From: Muriicola sp. Z0-33 | Lineage (GTDB): Bacteria; Bacteroidota; Bacteroidia; Flavobacteriales; Flavobacteriaceae | Length of the DNA stretch: 64,000 nucleotides | NCBI RefSeq assembly: GCF_026126425.1 | Contig: NZ_JAFMPW010000001.1 | Location: 434,001-498,000, forward strand | Direction: 5' to 3' | In this document: positions 52,334-59,950 of the stretch, piece by piece | Layout of the letters: the number at the start of each line of letters is the position of its first letter | How positions within the stretch are numbered: position 1 is the stretch's first letter | The notes under the pieces: model-generated | What the model was told of the DNA's origin: nothing | What the model saw: only the letters and a program-made list of their open reading frames with translations | Database searches by the model: none | Position numbers and translations under genes: made by a program

Positions 52334-52657
52334 TTATTTGACCACAAGTTTTCTGGTCATTTTTTTATCGTTTTCCTGTACCTGCAAAACATAAACGCCA
52401 GGTACTAATCGTGAAATATTCAGAGTGCTCGAAGTTATTCTATCTCTTAATACCACCTTGCCAAAGACATCAAAGACGGTTATGCTTTTGCTTCGATTAT
52501 GCTTCGTTTTAACATAAACAATATCGTTGACGGCAGGATTAGGATATAACATGAAATCTGAAGATTCGGGACTTAAATCTTCTGTCGGCCCTGCTTTTTC
52601 CTGAGCAGTAAGCAACAAAGAAAACCCTAAGAAAAAGGCTAAGTAGATTTTTTTCAT
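52334..52657 (-). CDS. Miniature T9SS type A sorting-domain protein
   Basis: About 107 residues: a signal peptide (MKKIYLAFFLGFSLLLTAQ), a 15-residue acidic linker and a complete type A C-terminal sorting domain (residues about 36-107: FMLYPNPAVNDIVYV, ITVFDVFGKVV, LNISRLVPGVYVLQV, RKLVVK). That domain normally forms the tail of large T9SS cargo; here there is no cargo. The ATG at 52657 is chosen because it opens directly with the signal peptide. A close paralogue lies 190 bases upstream on the same strand. Confidence 0.85.
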   Translation of the reverse strand: MKKIYLAFFLGFSLLLTAQEKAGPTEDLSPESSDFMLYPNPAVNDIVYVKTKHNRSKSITVFDVFGKVVLRDRITSSTLNISRLVPGVYVLQVQENDKKMTRKLVVK

Positions 52658-52849
52658 GAATATTGATTTGGGATCAATACAGTAAATATAATGCAAAGGC
52701 CTTATTGATAAGGAGAAATTGTTGTGAAATCCTACTTTTTGTAGGTAAAATGAACCCGGCCGGTCGTTCATCGGTACTAATGACCCTTAAACGAGATTAA
52801 AATCACTAAAAATCAAGAGGGTGGAGCGCTTCTCCAGGTTTAAAAAAAG

Positions 52850-53158
52850 CTATTTTATGATCAGTTTACGGGTAGCTACTAAATTCTTCTCAAATACCCG
52901 AATTACATAGACACCTGCATCTAAGTTTGAAAGGTTCAATTCTTTGCCCAAAATGGTAGTTTCAAGAACTTGTGTTCCTAAAACATCATAAATAAGAATC
53001 TTTTTTGGAGCATTCTGCGTGGTACTTATGTATACTTTTCCGTTTGTAACCGGATTGGGATAAAGCTTAAAACCATCTATATCCCCACTGCTCTGGGTCT
53101 GCTGCCCATAGCTGGTTGAAATAAAAAGCATAAAAATTAGAAGGTAGAGGTGCTTCAT
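52850..53158 (-). CDS. Second miniature T9SS type A sorting-domain protein
   Basis: About 102 residues: signal peptide (MKHLYLLIFMLFISTSYGQ), short linker and a sorting domain (FKLYPNPVTNGKVYIS, ILIYDVLGTQVLE, LNLSNLDAGVYVIRVFE, TRKLIIK). It is a paralogue of the neighbouring 107-residue protein, with the same domain-only layout. Start ATG 53158 gives the signal peptide and lies just behind a good promoter. Both are probably secreted or surface-attached peptides, unless the domain has another role. Confidence 0.85.
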   Translation of the reverse strand: MKHLYLLIFMLFISTSYGQQTQSSGDIDGFKLYPNPVTNGKVYISTTQNAPKKILIYDVLGTQVLETTILGKELNLSNLDAGVYVIRVFEKNLVATRKLIIK

Positions 53159-53185
53159 ATAAGGTATACTGCAAAGAATATACCA

Positions 53186-53193
53186 CAAATATA
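53186..53193 (-). promoter_or_regulatory. -7 element of the second mini-T9SS gene
   Basis: Minus-strand TATATTTG, exact consensus, about 28 bases from the ATG at 53158; weak -33. Confidence 0.55.
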
Positions 53194-53441
53194 TAAAAAT
53201 TTGATCTGCAGATGAACCTATGATCATTCAAAAAGTATGAAAATTCGTTGAAATACAGGGGATTTTAACACTTCAGGAAATAAAGCTGTTAAAAGATGCC
53301 ATAGTGAATGCTCCTGACCCTCAAATCTTGCTATAATTTTTATAACTGATTGTTACTCTGGCAAATTATACCATCTTATGTTATAAAATTGTTATGGATA
53401 TTAAATCAATGTAAAGTAGTAATACGTAATAGTATTATAAT

Positions 53442-53449
53442 TATTTTTG
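53442..53449 (+). promoter_or_regulatory. -7 element of the response-regulator gene
   Basis: TATTTTTG, exact consensus. It covers the TTG at 53447, ruling that codon out as the gene start and supporting ATG 53474. Confidence 0.55.
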
Positions 53450-53473
53450 GGGCACAAGGAAAAGTCGACCAAC

Positions 53474-54160
53474 ATGAAAAAACAGGACATCAAAATACTG
53501 CTAGTAGACGATGAACCCGATATTTTGGAGATCCTAAGCTATAATCTTTCCTCGGAGGGTTACCAGGTTTATACCGCCAAAAACGGAGTTGATGGGGTGG
53601 AGAAGGCAAAAAGAAAGAAGCCACATCTGGTAGTTCTGGATGTAATGATGCCCGAAATGGATGGAATTGAGGCATGTGAAGTCATCAGGAATACCAGTGG
53701 TCTCGAGAACACTATTATTACTTTTCTAACCGCCAGAGGAGAAGACTATTCTCAGGTTGCGGGCTTCGATGCCGGAGCAGATGATTATATCACAAAACCC
53801 ATTAAACCAAAAGTGCTTGTAAGTAAGGTTAAAGCACTTCTGCGAAGATTAAAAGAAAGCAGTAAGGATACGGATGATATTCTTAAAGTGGGTGATATTG
53901 AAATAAACCGTGAAGAGTATAAAGTGATAAATAAAGGGGAGGTAGTAATTCTTCCCAGAAAGGAGTTTGAATTATTGAGTTTACTTGCCTCCAAACCGGA
54001 TAAGGTGTTTAAAAGGGAAGTTATACTTGATAAAGTTTGGGGCCAGGAGGTAGTGGTCGGTGGTCGTACTATAGATGTTCATATCAGAAAGCTTAGAGAA
54101 AAAATAGGAGATGATCATTTTAAGACGGTAAAAGGCGTTGGCTATAAGTTTGTTCTATAA
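53474..54160 (+). CDS. OmpR/PhoB-type response regulator
   Basis: About 228 residues. Receiver domain with acidic pocket LLVDDEPDIL, phospho-acceptor Asp in VVLDVMMPEMDG and conserved Lys in ITKPIKPK; C-terminal winged-helix domain ending GRTIDVHIRKLREKIGDDHF. It shares one base (TAATG) with the kinase gene, so the two are a pair. PhoB-type architecture, though phosphate control is not shown by any neighbouring gene. Confidence 0.95.
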   Translation: MKKQDIKILLVDDEPDILEILSYNLSSEGYQVYTAKNGVDGVEKAKRKKPHLVVLDVMMPEMDGIEACEVIRNTSGLENTIITFLTARGEDYSQVAGFDAGADDYITKPIKPKVLVSKVKALLRRLKESSKDTDDILKVGDIEINREEYKVINKGEVVILPRKEFELLSLLASKPDKVFKREVILDKVWGQEVVVGGRTIDVHIRKLREKIGDDHFKTVKGVGYKFVL

Positions 54161-55221
54161 TGGCCACACGGGTTAAAAAGTCATACAGATTTGCGATTCG
54201 TTCGGCTTTATTAATTACCCTGATTCTCAGTATCATATTGTTTGGATTCATCTATTTTTTTGATGGAACAACTTTATCATTTTATTACTTACCTATAGCA
54301 TCCGCTTTAATTTTTTTAGTTGCGTTTTTGATTATCCAGATCAGAGTGGAACAGTTTATTTATCGCAGAATAAAACGAATCTATGACGATGTCTCCCTGT
54401 TAGAATCTTCTTCTTTTACATCAGGACCTATTAATACGGATATGAGGACCCTGACAGCAGAAATAGAAAAATTTGCCAAGGACAAGAAAATTGAAATCGA
54501 CACACTGAAAATCAGGGAAGAATATCGAAAAGAGTTCCTCGGCAATGTATCTCATGAATTAAAAACACCGCTTTTCACTGTTCAGGGATATATACTTACT
54601 CTTCTGGATGGGGCACTGGAAGACAAAAGTGTTAGAAAGAAATATCTACAAAGAGCTAATAAGGGAGTTGAACGCCTGATATATATCATTAGGGATTTGG
54701 ATCTGATTACTAAACTGGAGGTTGGAGATCTTAACCTTGAACTGACAGATTTCGATATAATAGAGCTTATAGAGAACGTATTTGACCTGCTTGAAATGAA
54801 AGCTACTAAAAAAGGTATTTCACTTACTTTTGATATGTCTTATGAGGAGCCTGTTTTTGTACACGCAGATCTTGAGAAAATACAACAGGTGCTATCTAAT
54901 TTATTAGTTAACTCTATCAAGTACGGTCATAAAGGAGGAACCACCGAGGTGAGCGTTGAAAATCTGATTAAAAACAAGGTCATAGTAAGAGTTACTGATA
55001 ATGGGGAGGGAATTGCAGAAGAACATATTCCCAGATTGTTCGAAAGGTTTTACAGAGTAGACAAGAGTGGCAGTAGGAAAGAGGGGGGCTCGGGCCTCGG
55101 GTTGTCTATAGTAAAACATATTATTGAAGCTCATGGTGAAAAGATATATATTGAAAGTGTGGAAGGGGTTGGATCGGAATTCTCTTTCACCCTGGAAAAA
55201 GCCAAACCACAGGAAGTTTAA
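54160..55221 (+). CDS. PhoR-type membrane sensor histidine kinase
   Basis: 353 residues: two N-terminal transmembrane segments (about 13-35 and 42-64) with almost no periplasmic loop, H-box FLGNVSHELKTPLFTVQGY, N-box NLLVNSIKYG, DNGEGI and GSGLGLSIVKHI. The lack of a periplasmic domain suggests sensing in the membrane or by partner proteins, as in PhoR. Partner of the response regulator immediately upstream. Confidence 0.95.
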   Translation: MATRVKKSYRFAIRSALLITLILSIILFGFIYFFDGTTLSFYYLPIASALIFLVAFLIIQIRVEQFIYRRIKRIYDDVSLLESSSFTSGPINTDMRTLTAEIEKFAKDKKIEIDTLKIREEYRKEFLGNVSHELKTPLFTVQGYILTLLDGALEDKSVRKKYLQRANKGVERLIYIIRDLDLITKLEVGDLNLELTDFDIIELIENVFDLLEMKATKKGISLTFDMSYEEPVFVHADLEKIQQVLSNLLVNSIKYGHKGGTTEVSVENLIKNKVIVRVTDNGEGIAEEHIPRLFERFYRVDKSGSRKEGGSGLGLSIVKHIIEAHGEKIYIESVEGVGSEFSFTLEKAKPQEV

Positions 55222-55280
55222 CTTACTACTCGTTCAAGGATTTCCTTAGCTTTGTACCAATTCAAAAAATATACTTTTTA

Positions 55281-55952
55281 GTGGGGAGCAAAAATAAGCT
55301 TAAGAGATTTAAGGAAAATGAAGGGTTTGGAAATGTTATTCAGCCTAAAAGGGAGGAAGTAATAAGCGGAAACTTCACTTTAAAAGGACAATGGCAGGAA
55401 GAATTTGGAAACCAAAACCCTATTGTTTTAGAGTTGGGATGCGGAAAGGGTGAATATACAGTAGGTCTTGCCCAAAAGTTTCCGAATAAGAATTTTATAG
55501 GGATTGATATTAAGGGTGCCAGGTTCTGGAAAGGTGCCAAAGAGGCCCTGGCCGATAATCTTGTCAACGTAAGATTTCTTAGAACACAAATAGAATTAAT
55601 TGATCAGCTTTTTGCGGAAGACGAAGTGGCTGAGATCTGGATAACCTTTCCCGATCCTCAAATTAAATTTAAACGTACCAAACACCGCTTAACTAATCCT
55701 GTATTTTTAGATAAGTACAAAACAATTTTAAAAAATAATGGGGAGATTCACTTAAAAACAGACAGCGAGTTTATGCACGGTTATACCATAGGCGTTTTGC
55801 AGGGCTCAGCTTTTGAAATTGTGTATTCTAATCATGATGTATATCGGAATCATGGAAGTCCAAAAGAAGTACTGGAAATTCAAACTTTCTATGAAAAGCA
55901 GTATCTTGATAAAGGAAAACCAATCACCTATCTAAAATTTAGAGTCAAATAA
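55281..55952 (+). CDS. trmB: tRNA (guanine46-N7)-methyltransferase
   Basis: 223 residues, GTG start giving MGSKNKLKRFKENEGF, a usual Bacteroidota TrmB opening. SAM-binding ELGCGKGEYTVGLAQ and the family motif FPDPQIKFKRTKHRL (ordinarily FPDPWPKxRHxKRR) with a conserved Asp. It methylates G46 of the tRNA variable loop. Followed at 3 bases by a LysE-like gene. Confidence 0.95.
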   Translation: MGSKNKLKRFKENEGFGNVIQPKREEVISGNFTLKGQWQEEFGNQNPIVLELGCGKGEYTVGLAQKFPNKNFIGIDIKGARFWKGAKEALADNLVNVRFLRTQIELIDQLFAEDEVAEIWITFPDPQIKFKRTKHRLTNPVFLDKYKTILKNNGEIHLKTDSEFMHGYTIGVLQGSAFEIVYSNHDVYRNHGSPKEVLEIQTFYEKQYLDKGKPITYLKFRVK

Positions 55953-55955
55953 CCA

Positions 55956-56585
55956 ATGACGCATCTCCTTATTCTTTTTTTTGCCACTTTCTCTGCTGCT
56001 TTTATGGCTACTGTTCCGCCCGGATTGCTAAATATGAATGCCGCCAAAACAAGTGTAAAAAAAGGAAAGCTCAATGGTGTTATTTTTAGTCTGGGCGTTT
56101 CCACAATGATCATGATGCAAGCCTATGTGTCTGTGTTAATTTCCAAATTTCTGTTTCGAAATCCTGAGGTTATAGATTGGTTATTGAAAATTGCACTGGC
56201 CATTTTTGCAATTTTTGCGGTCTATTTCTTTATATCTGCCAAAAAGGAATCGACCCATCAAATGAAAATGGTTAAGGTGAGTAAAAAGAACAGTTTCTTT
56301 AAAGGGATGCTATTAGCTGCCCTTAACCTGCTAACCATTCCGTATTACAGTGGTTTAAACGCCATGTGGAACGAAGCCGGCTGGATAAAATTTGAGGTCT
56401 GGGACATTGCCACTTTTATTTTGGCTGCGGGGCTGGGCACCTTCACAGTGCTATATCTGTATACAGTCTATTTTAATAAACTGGAAGCCAGGACCCATAG
56501 GTTTTCAAAGAATTCGAACTATGTTTTAAGCGCTTTAATGTTAGTGCTATTGGTGATTACACTGATCCGCATAATGTATAAATAA
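55956..56585 (+). CDS. LysE/RhtB family exporter
   Basis: 209 residues, about six transmembrane segments. The start FSAAFMATVPPGLLNMNAAK resembles the conserved PGP region of LysE/RhtB amino-acid exporters, with GVIFSLGVSTM next. Substrate unknown (small amino acids or similar). Three bases after trmB and 1 base before the ATL gene, so the three form an operon. Confidence 0.85.
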   Translation: MTHLLILFFATFSAAFMATVPPGLLNMNAAKTSVKKGKLNGVIFSLGVSTMIMMQAYVSVLISKFLFRNPEVIDWLLKIALAIFAIFAVYFFISAKKESTHQMKMVKVSKKNSFFKGMLLAALNLLTIPYYSGLNAMWNEAGWIKFEVWDIATFILAAGLGTFTVLYLYTVYFNKLEARTHRFSKNSNYVLSALMLVLLVITLIRIMYK

Positions 56586-56586
56586 T

Positions 56587-56931
56587 ATGATGGATGAAGA
56601 GAAGAATTTTTTTGAGAAAGTCTATGAAATAGCGGCACAAATTCCATTTGGCAGGGTAACTTCTTATGGAGCAATTGCCAGGTATTTGGGGGCTGCCAGA
56701 AGTGCAAGGATGGTTGGTTGGGCCATGAATGGGGCTGGTAACATGGAAGAAGTGCCAGCACATAGGGTAGTGAATAAGGCCGGCATATTAACGGGGAAAC
56801 ACCATTTTGACGGCACCAGTCTTATGCAGCAATTATTGGAAAATGAAGGAGTAAAAGTGGTAGACAATCAAATAATTGATCTTGAAAAGCATTTTTGGGA
56901 TCCTGCTAAAGAGCTAACTTCCCATAGGTAA
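56587..56931 (+). CDS. Alkyltransferase-like (ATL) DNA-repair protein
   Basis: 114 residues similar to the C-terminal domain of O6-methylguanine-DNA methyltransferase: GRVTSYGAIARYLG and MVGWAMNG. The catalytic PCHR is replaced by PAHR (VPAHRVVNK), so it cannot accept the alkyl group. ATL proteins instead bind O6-alkylguanine and direct nucleotide-excision repair to it. Start at 56587 (MMDEEKNF), a second ATG follows at once. Confidence 0.92.
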   Translation: MMDEEKNFFEKVYEIAAQIPFGRVTSYGAIARYLGAARSARMVGWAMNGAGNMEEVPAHRVVNKAGILTGKHHFDGTSLMQQLLENEGVKVVDNQIIDLEKHFWDPAKELTSHR

Positions 56932-56957
56932 TTCAATACAGTTCTTATTGCTGCAAT

Positions 56958-58304
56958 CTATTTGAAATTTAATGTGAAAATCGTGTTTTGGTTAGAAGTA
57001 ACCTGAATACTTCCACCGTGCAGCAGCATTATTTGTTTGGATAAACTTAGCCCTATTCCCGTTCCTGTATTTTTAGTCGTAAAAAACGGGACAAAAATTT
57101 CATCTATCAATTCTGGCGGGATACCCGGACCATTATCTCTTACCTCAATAAATTTCTTCCCCTGATGGTCTACGGCTGCAGTTATCCTGATAGCTCCATT
57201 CTCCTGTTCCCCAATAGACTGGAGCGCATTTTTACTCAAATTTATCAGTATCTGGGAAATTTGTTTCTCATCAATAAATAGTTCTAAGTCGTTCGGGTTG
57301 ATTACAGTTTGGAAAGAAATGTTTCCATTTTTGTTTTCCTGGTCCATTAGCACCTTAATTTTATCCAGAAGTTTGGCAGCTCCTACAAGTTCTTTATCAG
57401 GTTTGGGAATACTGAGAAAACTCCGGTAAGATTGAACAAACTCCATAAGATCACTTCCCTGTTCTTTGATCACCTCCAACCCCTTCGCCGTGTTCTTAAT
57501 ATGAGATGCGTTAAACTCTTCCAGCGAAACCAGACCCTTATTATTTTTAAAATAACTTAATATGGATTCGGATATAGAGGTTATAGGGGTTATGGTATTC
57601 ATAATTTCATGTGTAAGTACCCGTATAAGCCTTACCCATGAATCTGTTTCTTTTTCATCGAGTTCCAGATGTATATCCTGCCCGACAACCAGGATAAGTT
57701 CTTCATCGTCCAAAGTAATCCCAGTAGATTTTAGTGCAATTTGTTTTCTTTCTCTTTCATTGGATAGCTGTACCAGTTTTCTTTCAAAAGGCTGAAAGGT
57801 TGAAAATAATTCATACAAATTTTTATCTACCTGATTCAATTGTTTTACATGATTTAAAGGGGTGTAGTTCAATAATTCTTCAATTTTGGAATTGGCAAAA
57901 AGTATGTGCCCCTTTTTGTTATATGTAAATATGCCAATGCTAGCGTGTTTTATTATTTCCTGGTAATACTGTTCCTGTGCCTGTTTCTTTATATGGATAT
58001 CCTGAATCATTGCATTAAGCATGTTAAGGCTATGATTGAGTTCTTCCAGCGATTTTACGCTGAGTTTTTCAGGGAACCTGAGGGTGAAATCTTCATTTTT
58101 TATGGCATCGAAGAAATACGCAATTTTTCTGTTAGTCTGATTTACATATGTTATCAAATAAACCGTTTGTATTACCAATACTACCAAGAGGACTCCAGAG
58201 AGGATATACTGCGCGTCAAAAAAACAGAAGGCCATGCCTATTGCCGCAAGTGCGATAAAAATTATGCGCAGGGCCAGTTGTAAATATATATGTCTGCTTA
58301 CCAT
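56958..58304 (-). CDS. NtrB-type membrane sensor histidine kinase
   Basis: 448 residues: two transmembrane segments (about 10-27 and 31-52), a HAMP-like stretch, a PAS domain (about 115-220), H-box LTHEIMNTITPITSIS, N-box NLSKNALQSI, DNGPGIPPE and GTGIGLSLSKQI. The HEIMN variant of the H-box is usual in Bacteroidota NtrB-like kinases. It follows the sigma-54 response regulator gene by 75 bases on the same strand and is its likely partner. Confidence 0.94.
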   Translation of the reverse strand: MVSRHIYLQLALRIIFIALAAIGMAFCFFDAQYILSGVLLVVLVIQTVYLITYVNQTNRKIAYFFDAIKNEDFTLRFPEKLSVKSLEELNHSLNMLNAMIQDIHIKKQAQEQYYQEIIKHASIGIFTYNKKGHILFANSKIEELLNYTPLNHVKQLNQVDKNLYELFSTFQPFERKLVQLSNERERKQIALKSTGITLDDEELILVVGQDIHLELDEKETDSWVRLIRVLTHEIMNTITPITSISESILSYFKNNKGLVSLEEFNASHIKNTAKGLEVIKEQGSDLMEFVQSYRSFLSIPKPDKELVGAAKLLDKIKVLMDQENKNGNISFQTVINPNDLELFIDEKQISQILINLSKNALQSIGEQENGAIRITAAVDHQGKKFIEVRDNGPGIPPELIDEIFVPFFTTKNTGTGIGLSLSKQIMLLHGGSIQVTSNQNTIFTLNFK

Positions 58305-58379
58305 TTGAGTTTAGCTTCTCTATTGTTTATCCGCATTTCATCTTACCTTAATTATTATTTAATCCTGACTATGCATTCT

Positions 58380-59747
58380 TTAACTCTTGCTCTTCTTTTT
58401 TATCTTATTGTATAAAGTTTGTCTGGAAACACCCAGTTGTTCGGCCGCCGCACTATAATTACCATTATTTTGGTTCAGTGCATTTGTTATCATCTGCAAT
58501 TCCATTTCCTCCAGCGTATTTGGCCCGGAACCTATAGAGGTTGCTGTTTTTTCATTTAATATAAAATCGGTAGGTTTTAGAACGTTGCCTTCAGATAAAA
58601 TAACCGCTCTTTCTACAGCATGTAATAGTTCGCGTATATTTCCGGGCCACTGGTATCCGGATAATTTATCTAATGCCGCCTTGTTAATTCTTAATCCAGG
58701 CTTATCATATTTATTGGCAAATCGCTTGAGGTAAAATTCCGCTAAGATTAAAACATCTTCTCCTCTTTCACGAAGGGGAGGTACTTCAATGTGAATCGTA
58801 TTTATTCTGTAGAGTAAATCTTCTCGGAAAAGCCCTTTGGCAACCATATCATCTAAATTACAATTGGTGGCACATATTAATCTAATATCTACAGCTACCG
58901 GCTTATTAGCACCAACCCGTACAATAGATTTGTTTTGAATTGCGGACAATAATTTAGCCTGAGTTTGTAAAGAGAGATTTCCGATTTCATCTAAAAAAAG
59001 ACTTCCTTCATGGGCGGCTTCAAATTTACCAGCACGGTCTTCCTTTGCATCAGTAAAGGAACCTTTTATATGTCCAAACAACTCGCTTTCAAATAGTGAT
59101 TCGGAAATAGAACCCATATCTACATTAATGAAAACCTCATTTTTTCTTTTGGAAGTACGATGAAGTTCGCGGGCAATGAGCTCTTTCCCAGTCCCGTTCT
59201 CTCCCGTTATTAGAACATTAACATCTGTCCTTGCTACTTTTCGGACTAAGTTCAAAACGGCATTAAGGGCTTTGGAATTTCCAATTATATAGTTTTTGTC
59301 CTCATTGATGACTCGCTTAAGACTATGCTCTTTCTTTCTTAAATGATTAATTTCTTTCTGTGATTGCCTCAAGGTATAGGCGGACTTTACCGTTGCAAGC
59401 AACTTCTCATTGTTCCAGGGTTTTAAGATGAAATCTGCAGCTCCTTCTTTTAAAGCCTGTACCGCCAGATCAACAGCACCGTAAGCCGTCATCATAACTA
59501 CCGATACATGTGGTGATTTCTTTTTTATTTCCTTAAGCCAGTATAATCCTTCATTTCCTGAATTGATCCCGGCAGAAAAATTCATATCAAGAAGTACAAT
59601 ATCTATTGCTTCAAAGTTGGGATAGGAGGGCAGCTGATTGGGGTTAAAAAGTACCTGAACGTTTTCATATTCAAATTGCAAAAGGATTTCCAAAGCGCTT
59701 AAAACACTTTTGTTATCATCAACCACCAGAATATTGGCCTTCGTCAT
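58380..59747 (-). CDS. Sigma-54-dependent response regulator (NtrC family)
   Basis: About 455 residues: receiver domain (IVVDDN-type acidic pocket, Asp in IVLLDMNFSAG), AAA+ domain with Walker A GENGTGKELIA, sigma-54 contact loop GSFTDAKEDR (GAFTGA in most bacteria) and arginine finger region, and a C-terminal Fis-type HTH (AAEQLGVSRQTLYNKIKKK). It activates sigma-54 promoters and is divergent from an export operon with a sigma-54-like promoter. The ATG at 59747 (MTKANILVVDDN) is chosen; upstream codons add an unlikely stretch. Confidence 0.95.
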   Translation of the reverse strand: MTKANILVVDDNKSVLSALEILLQFEYENVQVLFNPNQLPSYPNFEAIDIVLLDMNFSAGINSGNEGLYWLKEIKKKSPHVSVVMMTAYGAVDLAVQALKEGAADFILKPWNNEKLLATVKSAYTLRQSQKEINHLRKKEHSLKRVINEDKNYIIGNSKALNAVLNLVRKVARTDVNVLITGENGTGKELIARELHRTSKRKNEVFINVDMGSISESLFESELFGHIKGSFTDAKEDRAGKFEAAHEGSLFLDEIGNLSLQTQAKLLSAIQNKSIVRVGANKPVAVDIRLICATNCNLDDMVAKGLFREDLLYRINTIHIEVPPLRERGEDVLILAEFYLKRFANKYDKPGLRINKAALDKLSGYQWPGNIRELLHAVERAVILSEGNVLKPTDFILNEKTATSIGSGPNTLEEMELQMITNALNQNNGNYSAAAEQLGVSRQTLYNKIKKKSKS

Positions 59748-59854
59748 AAATACTACATTTTTGGTAGAGGTTAAAACTACAAAACGCAAAGCAGTTTTTA
59801 GGATGAGTGTAAAAAAAATAGACAATGTTTGTATAAGTATTTTACAGTGGCCTT

Positions 59855-59862
59855 TAAATTTG
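59855..59862 (+). promoter_or_regulatory. Alternative -7 element upstream of the export operon
   Basis: TAAATTTG matches TAnnTTTG; a TTTG at 59828-59831 lies 23 bases before it. If used, it would start transcription near 59868. It competes with the sigma-54-like site downstream as the operon's main promoter. Confidence 0.4.
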
Positions 59863-59909
59863 AAAAATTTTATTTATTTAAAATATTGATAATCAAACAA
59901 TTGAGTTTA

Positions 59910-59925
59910 TGGCACGTATATGGTA
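59910..59925 (+). promoter_or_regulatory. Sigma-54-like promoter of the MacAB-TolC operon
   Basis: TGGCACG at 59910-59916 is a perfect -24 element; 10 bases after its GG, the -12 GC is GT (TGGTA at 59921-59925), one mismatch in the key dinucleotide. The expected start, near 59935, precedes the chosen tolC ATG at 59951 by 16 bases. The divergent NtrC-type activator strengthens the call. Confidence 0.5.
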
Positions 59926-59950
59926 TTCTTTTTCGCAGATGAATTTGAAA

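Larger units (their letters stand above)
53159..53473 (+). other. Divergent control region before the two-component pair
   Basis: 315 bases without a gene. It holds the minus-strand promoter of the second mini-T9SS gene (53186-53193), the promoter of the response regulator (53442-53449) and an imperfect inverted repeat GTAATAC/GTATTAt at 53419-53437. Otherwise AT-rich, nothing else seen. Confidence 0.7.

Noticed and set aside
56749-56775. PAHR in place of PCHR considered as an inactivating mutation
   Set aside because: Loss of the cysteine defines the alkyltransferase-like family, which works without it.
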